NCBI GenBank assembly: GCA_024663395.1
Contig: JANFAH010000001.1
Span: 2,604,001-2,668,000, forward strand
DNA from: Pisolithus tinctorius
Lineage: Eukaryota; Basidiomycota; Agaricomycetes; Boletales; Pisolithaceae
Reading direction: 5' to 3'
Length of the DNA stretch: 64,000 nucleotides
The position numbers and the translations under genes were made by a program. The notes under the pieces were generated by a model. The model saw nothing but the letters and a program-made list of their open reading frames with translations, was not told the origin of the DNA and made no database searches. This document shows positions 21,386 through 32,798 of this stretch, piece after piece. Positions within the stretch are counted from its first letter, which is position 1; each line of letters starts with the position of its first letter.

Positions 21386-21908
21386 TGTCATGGTCATGTC
21401 TTGACCCTGGCCAGACTCAGCCTTGCACTTGTTCAGTCTGGCCTCAGCCTCACCAATTCCACATCTCCAGTTGGTCTAGCACAGTAAGCACTGCTTTGCA
21501 GTGTGTCATTTCAGTTAGGTCCTGCCTGGTCATGTCCCCAGTCCACTCTGTCCTGGTCTCTGTCATCTTAGTCATATCTTACTAATACCTGTCTTACCAA
21601 TCACCTTAGCAATCTTTGTGAGACCAGTGTTACTGGTCTCTGTACTATAGTTGTTTCTAGTATATAAGCTCGTAGATATTCAGCCTGTAACCCTCAGTCG
21701 GAAATCAACTAAGTAAACTCTGATAACCCTGTCTTGGCCTCAGGCTTGGACTGAGACCCACACAAGGGAATAGTGCTATACTCTCAGTCGCTAAGTCCAA
21801 ACAGTCCAACTATCTGTATCCTCGACTTCACTCCTGATCCCGACCCCTTGGCTTTGTGCCCGCTTCAGTCTCTGGTCTGGCCTCAACCTGGACATCCCGA
21901 ACTTGACA
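21386..21908 (+). mobile_element. Gypsy LTR-F (copy 1)
   Basis: A 523-bp LTR from TGTCATGGTCATG to CCCGAACTTGACA. It matches the 586-bp copy at 54020-54605 in order and in landmarks (AGTATATAAGC TATA-type box near 21660; GAGACCCACACAAGGGAATAG near 21750). It directly precedes a gag gene, so this is a 5' LTR. No matching 3' LTR is found, so the element is truncated. Confidence 0.85.
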
Positions 21909-21946
21909 GTATTTCTGACTCACCACTTGTGTGGGTCTAAACCATC

Positions 21947-23272
21947 ATGGCAACCAAGACTTGTTTTCAACCTCCCCATGGCTGCTCTGCCACCAACCCC
22001 AACTCTGCTTCAGCCAGTGGGGCTTGCCACGAAACAGCTCTAGCTGTGTTGGGCACCACTAGGCACTCCCCAGACCCCGTCAGTCCTTTCAGGGGCTTTT
22101 CAGCCCAGACATCTAATACCCCCACCCCACATTGTCCCACTGCTCCCATCCCTGAGGGTGACCCTGGCAATGATGGGCCGGGTGACGATGATGACAACAA
22201 CCCAGATGATAATGATCCCGATGATAATGGTCCCGGTGATGACAATCCAGATGATGATGATCCAGTGGATGAACCAGACTTCCCAGATCCAGACACTGAG
22301 CCTGCCATTACAGTCTTGGACAACCTTGCATCGGCCATCAAACTGTTGGCTCATAATGCCTGTACTAGCCCTGAGTCCTCAAGCAGGACCAAGCTGCACG
22401 AGCCTGACACTTTCAATGGCACCAACCCAAAGAAACTTCGTGCTTTCTTTATCCAGTGCGAGCTCAACTTCCAAGACTGACCCCAGGCTTTTAGGACTGA
22501 CCACACCAAGGTCATCTTCACCCAATCATACCTCAAAGGCATGGCCTTAGGGTGGTTCAAGCTGGACTTGCTTGGGCTCGATGACCCCAATGATCAGCCT
22601 CTCTGGATGGACTCCTGGAGGGAGTTTGTCCTAGAGTTGCAAACCACCTTTGGCCCCCATGACCCAGTTGCTGATGCTGAGAGTCAGCTTGACCATCTAC
22701 ATATGAAGGAAAGTCAGTGCATCAACAAATACATAGTTGACTTTAATCAGCTTGCCTTGCAAGTCTGAGGCTACGGAGATGGTGCACTGCGCCATCATTT
22801 CTATTCTGGTCTCCCAGACCAAATCAAGGATGAGGTCTGTTAGGTTGGCAAGCCCTGGACACTTCACAAGCTCTGCCACCTCACCCAGGAAATAGATGCA
22901 TGCTATTGGGAGCACAAGGAAGAAGTCCAGCAGGCGAGTAAGCACCAAGGCTCGTCCAACTCTGGTAACAACAAGTCTAGTGGCTCTGGCAACAATAGTC
23001 AGTCCAAGACCAGCCAAGATAAAGCCAAGACCAGCAATAACAACAACCCCAGATCCTCCCCCAAGCTGGCTTCATCGAAGCCAGGCAACAATAATAATAG
23101 CAATTCATCCAAGCCCAAGCCTAGCAAACTTGGCAAAGATGGAAAGCTTACCGCCAAGGAACGCAAGCATCGCATAGATGGAAACCTCTGCATGTTCTGT
23201 GGAGGGTCCAGTCACTTTGCTGACAAATGCCCTAAGAAAGCTGGTGTAGGAAAAGTCCAAGTAGCTGTATAA
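21947..23272 (+). pseudogene. Gypsy Gag (LTR-F element), broken
   Basis: Capsid protein of a gypsy element. It starts MATKTCFQPPHG at 21947 and has an acidic repeat segment of Asp-Asp-Asn-Pro units (22160-22275). The Gag core runs from about 22400 to 22830 (FNGTNPKKLRAFFIQCELNF, GWFKLDLLGLDD, LQTTFGPHDP). A Ser/Asn/Lys-rich linker follows, then a CCHC zinc knuckle CMFCGGSSHFADKC near 23190. Three in-frame stops (22478, 22766, 22840), two of them TGA at Arg-type codons. The end at 23270 lies in foreign LTR-H sequence, and no pol follows. Confidence 0.88.
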
Positions 23273-23903
23273 TACGAGCTAAATGGCTTAGATAACAACA
23301 ATAAAAATGAAGGGAACGAAATGTTCGTCCCAAGGGATTCTGGACTGTCGAGACTAGGAGGTGAGACCCAGCACTTTGTAGCAGTAGTGTTTAGTGACAT
23401 GTGCGGCATGGTCCGCAGAATAGTACTGGCGATGTGAGCGGTGCGAGTGGTATACATAGTTCGAGCGCGGTAGAATGCGAGATGTGCAGTGTAGACAAAG
23501 CAGAAAAGAAACTCATGGTGACCTTCTGAGTGCCAAAAGGTATCATTCTGTACCTAAGTACAGGGTTTTATAGTCCAGGCAAACCTGGAACCTAAGTAAG
23601 ACAAGGTACAGTAAGGGAAAACCATGCAACAGTGCGTACACATAAGACAGGACAAGCCGGAACAGAGACCAAGGGTATACTACTAACAAAAAGGAACAGA
23701 GACCGCAGTAAAATGAAGGGTCCAAGGGAAAGGAAGGGACTGGAGCACAGCGGCCATGGGTATAGCATCATGCAAGAGGGAGTGAGGGCGTGGGAAGGTA
23801 GTGCATGAATGACAGTGAATGTGAGAGGGGAGTGGACATAACAGTAGTCACAGAACGGTTAATGATAGGGGCTTACACATCCAGGGAGTGTGGATTCCTC
23901 ACA
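23266..23903 (-). mobile_element. LTR-H, reversed
   Basis: A 638-bp, relatively CpG-rich block from TGTATAATACGAG to TTCCTCACA, with LTR-type ends. In sense orientation it begins TGTGAGGAATCC. No target duplication is seen because the right side (23904 onward) is internal sequence of the same minus-strand element. That sequence (CCTGCAGGGGACTTAGATGC) matches the one next to the LTR-C at 45495. Confidence 0.6.
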
Positions 23904-24214
23904 CCTGCAGGGGACTTAGATGCTGACTGTCCCTGGTCAGCCACATGGTGCGGAGGACATAAATAGCTTGCTGCATGGTGATGGCAACAGTGTGGTGCCA
24001 AGGGTTCAAGAACACTGGATGATTCTGCATAGAAGCGAAGCAAGTGTGGAGCTGAGGAACATGAGGAGACCATTGAATGCTGCATATAGGCATCTGGACC
24101 AATGACATAAGCACCTCATGGCCACTAAGTATATAATTGTTAGTGCACAACTCAAACCTTGGCATTGACTTGATTCTTTCCTCCCCTCCATCCATTGCAT
24201 CTAATACTCTCACC
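23904..24214 (-). other. Internal remnant of the LTR-H element and upstream region
   Basis: The first about 230 bp read on the minus strand as the end of a retroelement internal region adjoining its 3' LTR. A minus-strand open reading crosses it but I recognise no domain. From about 24130 the sequence is the pyrimidine-rich leader of the next plus-strand gene. Confidence 0.45.
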
Positions 24215-25035
24215 ATGTCTGCCAACTGTGCCCCCCACCTGTCCCAGCTCATATGCATGGCCACCCCCGACCCGATTGAAGCGGAGAAGACTGCTTTAAA
24301 GGCAAAGTTCATCGTTGCCTCCGCGGCTCTGGTTGCTGAGGCGAGGTGCCTCCCAGATGACAAGGAGGAGCTTTGGGAGGAGAAGGTCATGTGGATGTGC
24401 CAATGGGAGGAGAGAACAGTAAGTGGGCAAGCCATCTGAGACCCACAGTATTGACTGTCTTCTAGGGGGAGGTGTACCCCATCATTGAGTGCGGGCAAGA
24501 ACTGGGCATCAACACCAAGATAGATGCAGCAGATGGACCCACTATCGCAGAGGCCAATGAGGCCTACGAGAGGTGGGTGGCCGAGGAGATTGCACACAGA
24601 AAGGCTGATGAGGATGTGCAGATGGGCGAGGAGGCTGTCAGTGAGCAAGGTGCGAGTGTGACGGTGCTGGTGGTGACAGCGAAGATGTCGCATGTCGAGG
24701 TTGTAGCCCAGCCAGTTCGAAAGGTGAGTGTGTGGGTTGTATGGTGGTGCAATAATGGCTGACACTGGAGTCTCAAGCGATCGCAGCAGACTATTGCTGA
24801 GAGCAAGGACAAGGGTGAGCCGAAGATCAACATCCCACCCGGTTCGATTCTCCACAAGGTGCCCTGTGCACATTGCCTGGTCAGGAATGCCATGTGCATG
24901 GGTCCCACCAGCCACATGTGCAATGGCTGTGCATGGATGAAGCAAAGGTGTGAGAAGTCAATGAAGGCTGCAGGGAAGAGAGCACAGGCAGGCGCTGTCA
25001 CACACCAAAGGTGTTGTGGACATGGTTACAGCTGA
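24215..25035 (+). CDS. Zn2Cys6-type cysteine-cluster protein B
   Basis: Three exons, 24215-24418, 24466-24723 and 24787-25035, with introns of 47 and 63 bp (GTAAGT...TCTAG; GTGAGT...CGCAG), all in phase 0. The encoded protein has about 236 residues. The N-terminal half is acidic and helical. The cluster at 24865-24951 (CAHCLVRNAMCM...CNGCAWMKQRC) has the spacing C-x2-C-x6-C-x7-C-x2-C-x6-C. No premature stop is present. The last 13 codons come from LTR-B sequence (from 24996), so the original C-terminus, where gene A has a coiled coil, is lost. Probably a truncated DNA-binding regulator; function unknown. Confidence 0.6.
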
Positions 25036-25065
25036 CTCTGCCTAACTCGTCAACGAGTTGCACAC
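24996..25065 (+). repeat. LTR-B, left piece of a copy split by LTR-A element
   Basis: TGTCACACACCAAAGG starts an LTR-B identical in layout to 55134 onward. After 70 bp it is interrupted by the LTR-A element and resumes at 37825. It includes a decayed copy of the ACAACTCGTCGACGAGTTGT palindrome at 25042-25063, right next to the insertion point. Confidence 0.9.
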
Positions 25066-25535
25066 TGTAGGGAACGCGAACCTTTTCCCTACGAGAAGTC
25101 GCACTTCTGTTGGGTCGAAGGGAAGGTTTGAGGGTGAAGGATGTAAGAGAGAGTCAAGGAGGATTCAGGCTTAGGGGTTGTGGCTGAAAAGGGACTTGGT
25201 GTCGAAACATAGGGAGCTGACTAAGCGCGCAAGTGGTCACGGCGCGTGCCACGTCACTTAACAACTACGGTACAGCATGGACAAAATACTGTACTAGTCA
25301 TCTCGGCCTACTCTGTGTCTTGCTTGGAGGAGCAAAATTTTCACTACTTCAGCTCTTTTCTGCCAAGGTTCTTCTTTAGAGTCAAGAATTATATTCTCAG
25401 GCGAGTTCCCTTTGCGTTCGTCTAAAGTACTTACCCTGCATCCAGACCGAAGCCCCTTCAGGGTCGACCCGACTCGAGCGGAACCTACCTCTTCCAGAGT
25501 CGGAGTTCTCGGCCAACAGAAAACACTATCTTACA
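25066..25535 (+). mobile_element. LTR-A 5' LTR
   Basis: 470 bp, TGTAGGGAACGCG to CTATCTTACA. The first 26 bases can form a hairpin (GTAGGGAA ... TTCCCTAC). By eye it differs from the 3' LTR at about 18 sites, nearly all of them C/T or G/A at CpG. Confidence 0.93.
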
Positions 25536-25537
25536 CT

Positions 25538-25555
25538 TGGAGCCCACCGCGAGGG
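25538..25555 (+). promoter_or_regulatory. Primer-binding site
   Basis: TGGAGCCCACCGCGAGGG lies two bases after the 5' LTR and starts with TGG, the complement of a tRNA CCA end. The same site follows LTR-B at 56994 and, reversed, LTR-C at 48716. The tRNA was not identified. Confidence 0.8.
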
Positions 25556-27883
25556 GCTTCAACCGACAAACAGGAAGTAAAGTACAACCTCAGGCGAACG
25601 GCAGCTAGGGTCGCCCACAAGGAGAGACATAAGAAAGCGAAAGAGGCACTCAGAGCAAGGAAGAAAGCAACGCCTCCCCGTTTAGCTAAGTCATCTCTTG
25701 AGAAGCTCCCCACTGAAGTTCCTCTTCCAGAATCCCCAGAACCGGAGGGGCCGAAACAGATCCAAGAACCCACCTTCACAGAATACCAAACACCGGCGCC
25801 GGTCATCGGATCAAACTCAGAAACATCGTTCGGTTCGACAGAAGAAGCAGCGAAGCTACTACAAGAACCACCTTCACCGCTCACGGAATTACCTCTCACA
25901 GTATTCATAGAGGAGTCCAAAGACATTCCATTTTCCATTCCTACGTTTACAGGCGCAAAAGTTGATACTACCGGCTTAGAGGACATGTACGAAGCGATCT
26001 GGGACGACGGGCGACCGACGAGCTCGTCGAGGTTCACGATGCCTAAGAAAGAAAAGGAAGAAGAATTACCGCCGTTTACGACCTACTGGGACAAAGGAAA
26101 GGAAAGGGCGACAGAGCAGCCGCCTGACAGAATCTACGTCAACGAACCAAAAGCTGCGGTCCACCGAGGACGGACCAGAGAAAGGTCGAGAAGCAGAGGA
26201 AGGTCGCCCTCGAGGTCGAGGACAAGGGCGAGGTCGAGACATAGGTCGGGACGTAGGGAGAGGTCGTCCTCGAGGTCGAGGTCGAGGCACGAATACAAGT
26301 ACAGATCGACTTCCAGGTCGAGTTATAGAACGAGGCACAGGTCGAAGTCCTGTCGCCACGGACATAGAAGGTCGGACAAGTCGAGGAGTAGACGCCATAG
26401 GAGGTCCTACTCCACAGACAGTTCATCGAGCGACTCGAGCGGGGAAGAAGAAAGAAGAAGGTATCACAGGCGCAAGGAGAAAAGATGCGAGAAGGAACAT
26501 CGCTCGAGATATAGATCTCTGTCTACGGAAGCACGGGAGCCGAGGAGGAGAACGGCCCAGCCAGAAGAACTGTCTGAAGGGCAATGTATCCTTAGGCTTC
26601 TCGGACAAGGTGCCCTGGCATCTGACAAACCCAAGCTGCTCGAGAAAATGCCCTCTAGGTCTTCAGACAAAGCGCCCAAGTTTTCAGGGAAAACAGCTGA
26701 TCTGGTTCGTTACCTGGAAGAAATTCATCACCTGTGTAAGAAGGCAGGGTGTACAGACGAGTATGAGTGGCCAAAGTGGGCCATATGGTACCTGGACAAC
26801 AATACGGCGAACTTGTGGACGCAACTTTTAGAAGAGACGACAGGTAGATGGGACGAGTTCATGGAAGTGCTGGCGAATGTGTACCCAGGCGCAGGGGAAC
26901 GAGAGAAGAGATACGTTAAAGCGGACCTGGTCGATCTCATTTGAGCGCAGTCCAGGAAGGCTATAGCGATGGAAGAGGACCTCGGAGAGTATCTTCGACA
27001 GTATGAGACCATAGCGGGCTATCTTAACAGACGCTACAAGCTCACTCAGGAGGACTACGACGGTTACTTCTGGGAGGGCTTGGATCTGGAACTTCAGAAA
27101 GATACGCTCGAAAACCTGAAGTTTAGAAACGGCTTACGCGATTCGGACGACCCCTGGCCTATGAACAAGGTCCTACGAGAAATAAAAGAGTTGCTGAGGC
27201 ACGGGCACCATACGACGAGAAGCCGTGCTGCGAGGAGGGGTGTCATTCAGTTATCGCCCGGAGAGGAAGCCGGGAGGATAGTGCGTGATTTGGTCCAGAG
27301 GCAGCCTCAGGTTCGGGCGGAAGCACAGGCCCAGAGAAGGGCAGCGCCTGTACTGGCCAGAAACGTTGTCGAAGGAGCACGTGAACTGCCTCGAGAAATA
27401 ATTTGCTTTTTCTGTTTCCTTCAAGGACACCGCACGAGGACTTGTCGCATGTTGGAAAGATATCGCGCGGCTGGCAGGTGTGTCGTCGAAGATGATAGGG
27501 TAAAGTTCAACGACGGCACGCGCGTTCCTCGAACGGACGAGCCGATGTACCAGTTGATAGACGAATGGATGGCAAGGGACAGGAGGAGGAGAGAGGAGCA
27601 GCAAGCACCCATCGTTCGCATCGAGCACGAAGAGGATCCTCCGATGAATGTGAATATGTTCGTAGCAGCGCACAACGCCTTCCAATACGTCGAGAGAGCC
27701 AGGATCGAAGAGTATGTTTCAGAAGGAGAGGACATGGCCGAGGAGGTCATCTCGGAGACGGAGTATGAAGCGCGACAGGCAGGAACAGAACAGGCGCTCG
27801 CAGCAGCTCGAAGGGAAGAGAATAAGCAGCAGCGAAAGACCCCAAAGTTCGATGGGGTAGCGGTACCTGGGAAAGAGAGATGA
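25556..27883 (+). pseudogene. LTR-A Gag with an Arg/Ser-rich domain
   Basis: One frame, split by a single TGA (26942-26944) at an Arg-type codon. The reading is open from within the LTR; candidate starts are ATG at 25984 or 26039. Residues encoded at 26160-26560 form a long RS-repeat tract (RERSRSRGRSPSRSRTRARS type), unusual for Gag. The capsid-like core follows: FSGKTADLVRYLEEI (about 26680), WAIWYLDNNTANLW (about 26775), and YKLTQEDYDGYFWEGL (about 27035). A CCHC zinc knuckle, CFFCFLQGHRTRTC, lies at about 27405-27446. The C-terminal region is charged. Packages element RNA in the family; this copy is blocked by the stop. A further TGA at 27881 separates it from protease in the same frame. 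Confidence 0.88.
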
Positions 27884-28726
27884 ACAGCGACCTCGACAGC
27901 GGAACAACCAGGACCTAGTCGGTCCGGCTCGATGGACGCTCCCGAAGCAAGCCCGAAGGACAAGGGAAAGCAACCAGACAGAAGTGCCAGCGGGTCGCAA
28001 GGACCTACCTCTGTGCCAAAGACCCAGCCACGCGTCACGGAAGATCAAGATGCGGGAAAGAGAGGTTATAGGTATACGAGTCTGTTCGAAGACCCTACAG
28101 CAGCGATGAGGGTTTTGAACCAGTACTTGGACCAGTCTGTTACGATTCCAGGAAGGGATCTACTCGCTATAAGTCCGGACGTTCGGAGAGAGTTCAAGGA
28201 CAGAGCAATGACGAAGAGAGTAGCGCTCGGTGCAACCTTATCAGGCGCATCAGATATGTTAGAAGGGTTGCCGCAGTCGATTGACGTGAGGGCGTTTGAG
28301 TGCGGTATAGGAGAAGAGAGGTACATGCAGACGGATTCGATGCCACTTACGATGGTAGAGGTCGAGCTGGCTGGGAAGGTCATGCTCGAAGGGATTCTCG
28401 ACAGCGGTTCGCAAATAGTGGCTTTGCGACAGGAAATCACTGAAGTTCTGCATCTCCCCATCGAGAGAGATAGCCGAATCATTATGGAAGCCGCGAACAA
28501 GTCGAAGGACAAAACGCTGGGCCTGGTGCGAGATGCTTCGCTCAGGATCAGTCCAGTGGAAGTGCAAGTGCCGATTCAAGTCATCAAGTCGGCTCCCTTC
28601 AATATCCTTCTAGGCAGGCCGTTCCTATGCGCGATTCGGGCTAGGACACAAGACTTTAGGAACAGACAACAGACGCTCGAGTTTACGGATCCGGAGACAG
28701 ACAAGAGGATCCAGATCTCACCGTGA
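27884..28726 (+). pseudogene. LTR-A retropepsin-like protease
   Basis: In the same frame as Gag, so a Gag-protease fusion before the TGA at 27881. The protease core is at about 28340-28640: VEVELAGKVMLEGI, active-site motif LDSGSQIVAL (about 28395-28425), and the conserved FNILLGRPFLC (about 28595). The N-terminal 130 residues are a linker. The frame ends with TGA at 28724. Confidence 0.85.
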
Positions 28727-29274
28727 CCGAGAAGGTCCCTTGCCCAGCTCCCTCAGTTTAGAGACGCGGTGTTGCAGAGGGAGTATATACGGAGGATTGG
28801 GCGCAAACCCCATAGGATGCAATGTCAACCGCAGGACGAGGGTTTTTAGACTTCGTCCAGGACTCGAATAGCCAGCGAGGAGACGTTTCGATGGGATTGG
28901 CCACCCCTGTAAGGCTGGGATATCTCGCTCAGCCTATAGCAGTATATAAGAACGAAGCAAGTACATACGTCTCAGACTTCGACTCGCAGTTTCAAGATAT
29001 AACTGGAAACAGAAAACAAGAATCGACATTAGACATAGAGGCGACCGGCCATAGAGTTTCTTTTAGATCGAGCATGAATAATGCACTGACTTTTCCCGCA
29101 GGTATAGAAATAGAATTGCAAGATGTTTATCGCAAGGATGCAGGACAGTACCGAAGAGATGAATCCTTTCATAAGGGATGCGAAGAAGGAGGAATGGATA
29201 GAAGCATCGAGGAAGAAGGTTGAAGTGAAGAAACAGAGGTTGAGCGCCCAGGGGCAAAACCGAAAGGTTACAAG
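28727..29274 (+). pseudogene. Protease-to-RT linker, frameshifted
   Basis: Open readings switch frame here. One runs from 28822 to 29223 (133 codons, VSMGLATPVRLGYLAQPI), and a second frame reads EMNPFIRDAKKEEWIEASRKK near 29155. The linker of related elements is poorly conserved, so the position of the frameshift is uncertain. No separate gene is proposed. Confidence 0.5.
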
Positions 29275-30282
29275 ATGATATTTGCGATGACAGAGGAGGA
29301 CTTCGAGTCCTTGGGTTTACGTTTCGAATCTTATTTGGTGGAGAGTCTGACCACTGAGCTACAGGACGAGGAGGAATGGATAAAGCAAGTGATGAAGTAC
29401 AAACCCATGGCGAAGAAGGTTCGGCCGGTAGCGACAGAGACACCGGCCGAGTTTAGAGTCGAGAGGAGGGAAGTGGGGAACCCGTTGGCTAACCTCCCCC
29501 AGATACCAGTTAAACCCCCAGAGTTCACACCCGGGGAACGACTTACCCAGGAGCGAGCAGACAAGTTCAAATGGGACCCAGGCGGATTTTTGTGGCCCGA
29601 AGAACTCAAACTAGTCAAGTGGCTAGTAAGGATCCACGAGAAGGCTTTCACTTGGGACACGAGCGAAAGGGGGACGTTCAGAGAGGATATGTTTCCGCCT
29701 CTCAAGATTCTGACAGTCCCGCATAAGCCATGGGTGTATTGGAATATACCCATTCCACCAGCGATCTATGGGGACGTTGTGCAAATAATCAAGGAAAAGA
29801 TCGCAGCAGGAGTTTACGAACCGTCAACTTCGTCTTATCGATCGAGATGGTTTTGCGTAGTGAAGAAGGATGGGAAATCGTTGCGACTGGTCCACGACTT
29901 ACAGCCGCTCAATGCGGTTTCGATACAGGATTCAGGAGTTCCTCCGCACGTGGATAGTATCGCAGAAGAGTTCGCAGGACATTCAGTGTATGGCATGTAC
30001 GACCTTATGGTCGGTTACGACCACTGAGTGATCCACGAAGACTATTGAGACCTTACGACCTTTCAAACGCCAATCGGCACATTCAGGTTGACCAAACTCC
30101 CCATGGGCTACACGAACGCTGTACAAGTGTTCCATGGGGATGTGTCGTTTACACTCAGAGAGGAAACACCGGAAGTAACCATGCCATTCATTGACGACAT
30201 ACCAGTAAAAGGACCGCAAACGAGGTACATGAGAGAGGATGGAACGTATGAAACGATCGAAGGGAATTCGGGGATCAGGAGG
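29275..30282 (+). pseudogene. LTR-A reverse transcriptase, N-terminal part
   Basis: Gypsy RT: the conserved lead-in WPEELKLVKWLV (about 29595), PPEFTPG, KIAAGVYEPSTSSYRSRWFCV (about 29795-29860; split motif YEPSTSSYRSRWF), DLQPLNAVSIQDSG (about 29900), LPMGYTNAVQVF (about 30100), and the active site MPFIDDIPVKG (about 30182-30215) with both Asp residues intact. Two TGA stops at about 30025 and 30046, where related sequences have Arg. The frame ends at SGIRR (30282), where a palindromic insert begins. Thumb, connection and RNase H are missing. Confidence 0.9.
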
Positions 30283-32798
30283 CAGCCGTATCAGCTGATT
30301 TTGACCAAATGACCATGGTAATTACCACAAAAGCAGTTACAGAATTCATGGCAACTACCACTTCCCAATATAGACAATGCCCCCTGAGTGACAACCTCTG
30401 TCGGTGTTTGAAAAAAATTCAGATTGGAATGTTCCCACGGTGGGTTACCCTGTCACAAATATTGATAATTTGCACCTGTACTGTGGCTATACAGATGAGC
30501 ATGTGACCAGTAGATGTGATGGTCACATGATGAGTGACATAAGCAGGGATGACCCTAGATCACGTGATTTTTACGTAATTGATTACGTGATGACGATCCT
30601 CCGGAGCGTTCTGTTACGTAATTTATCACGTGATCGTGGGAAAATATGCATGTGACTTAATCAATGTCACATGACAAGGTACAATCATAGATCATCCAAC
30701 CTATTACATAATGATCACATGTCAGTTTCTCCCCAGAACACTTGGTTATGTAATGGGTCACATGATTGTGTGACAATAGACATGTGACCACTCCTGCAGC
30801 ATCACATGACAAGGTACAATTATAGATCATGTGACCTTTTACATAATGATCATATGGCAATAACTCTCCGGACCATTGGCTTATGTAATAGGTCACATGA
30901 CTGTACTCATCATGTGATCTCACCTCTAGCACTCTGCACATGACTCAATCCATATCACATGACCAGCAATCCCACCCCTATTCGCATGCTGGGCATTTGT
31001 GGCTGTGCTAAAAATGCGAATTGTGTCCCCACCCATTCAATTCTTGACATATGGATCTGAATGTTTGTGTGTAGAATAGGCTACCATGTTGCTACACATT
31101 GTCAAAGGCACAGCTGGTCTTGTCCAGTAGTTGCTGAGATATCATGGAAATGAAAATGCTAACAAAACATCACATCATTCATCTTACACATCCTTCATGC
31201 CACATCTGAAACTTCAGAAGGGTTGAAGAAGATTCCTTCAATGCATTTCCAAAGTTTCAAGTTTATCCATTTAGAATTGAGTGAACAGCAAGCCAAATAC
31301 TGATCCCAGAAGCGTGGGAAAGCTTCAAAAAGAGAAAATAAAATAGTGGAGATTTTGAAAACATATCAAAAACATAGCACAGCACATCCCACAGTGCAGC
31401 TACCACTACCAGAACTTAGGTGAGGAATATTGGGACATGGTGGAAGATATTAGTAACAAGTGCCTGATGTGATACTCACTGCAAATGGTCAAAAATGCGA
31501 AATGGTACACTTGACTCATTGAGACAATGGGAGATTTATGCCAGTGCAAGGTCAACACCACTATCCCATTGCACACATTTTCGCAATTTTGACATGTTTA
31601 AGTGGATATCTCACCAGGCACATGGTGCCAACATGGTAGGCCATATTGCTGCATTCCTCACCCAAAGTCTGGGGTTGGCAGGGTCACTGTGATGTGTGCA
31701 AATCCACATTTTTGATATGTTTTCAAAATCTCCATATGTTATTTTGTGACTTTTTCCCATTTTCCCACACTCTTGAATCTTTATTTTGCATCTTGCTCTC
31801 TCAGACCTGAGTGGGGTGACACCAAACTTTGTCTATGAATTGATATGCATGTGACCAACCCTTCTGAAGTGTCAGATATGGTATGAAGGATGTGTAAGAT
31901 GAATGATGTGATGTTTTGTTAGCATTTTCATTTCCATGATATCTCAGCAACTACTGGACAAGACCAGCTGTGCCTTTGACAATGTGTAGCAACATGGTAG
32001 CCTATTCTACACACAAACATTCAGATCCATATGTCAAGAATTGAATGGGTGGGGACACAATTCGCATTTTTAGCACAGCCACAAATGCCCAGCATGCGAA
32101 TAGGGGTGGGATTGCTGGTCATGTGATATGGATTGAGTCATGTGCAGAGTGCTAGAGGTGAGATCACATGATGAGTACAGTCATGTGACCTATTACATAA
32201 GCCAATGGTCCGGAGAGTTATTGCCATATGATCATTATGTAAAAGGTCACATGATCTATAATTGTACCTTGTCATGTGATGCTGCAGGAGTGGTCACATG
32301 TCTATTGTCACACAATCATGTGACCCATTACATAACCAAGTGTTCTGGGGAGAAACTGACATGTGATCATTATGTAATAGGTTGGATGATCTATGATTGT
32401 ACCTTGTCATGTGACATTGATTAAGTCACATGCATATTTTCCCACGATCACGTGATAAATTACGTAACAGAACGCTCCGGAGGATCGTCATCACGTAATC
32501 AATTACGTAAAAATCACGTGATCTAGGGTCATCCCTGCTTATGTCACTCATCATGTGACCATCACATCTACTGGTCACATGCTCATCTGTATAGCCACAG
32601 TACAGGTGCAAATTATCAATATTTGTGACAGGGTAACCCACCGTGGGAACATTCCAATCTGAATTTTTTTCAAACACCGACAGAGGTTGTCACTCAGGGG
32701 GCATTGTCTATATTGGGAAGTGGTAGTTGCCATGAATTCTGTAACTGCTTTTGTGGTAATTACCATGGTCATTTGGTCAAAATCAGCTGATATGGCTG
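30283..32798. mobile_element. 2.5-kb palindromic (foldback) element
   Basis: Near-perfect inverted arms of about 900 bp (30283-31210; 31860-32798) start CAGCC[GA]TATCAGCTGATT. A central 650 bp is also inverted but diverged. The arms are packed with copies of TCACATGA/CACGTGAT and of ATTACATAA/TTACGTAA, in direct and inverted order. No transposase is seen; open readings inside are mirror copies. No target duplication is evident. It occupies the place of the RNase H coding sequence of the host element, so its arrival involved a deletion of about 1 kb. Superfamily not identified. Confidence 0.85.

Noticed and set aside
23899..24945. 348-codon minus-strand open reading as a gene
   Set aside because: It overlaps, in antisense, the three exons of the cysteine-cluster gene at 24215-25035, whose splice sites and cluster are better supported, and it crosses an LTR border. 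Only its last third may be real retroelement remnant.
26160..26560. Host SR splicing factor gene
   Set aside because: The RS tract is in frame with a retroviral-type capsid core and zinc knuckle between LTR and protease. No RRM domain is present.
30657..32424. Identical 94-, 83- and 65-codon readings on both strands as genes
   Set aside because: They are mirror images within the two arms of one palindrome and show no domain.
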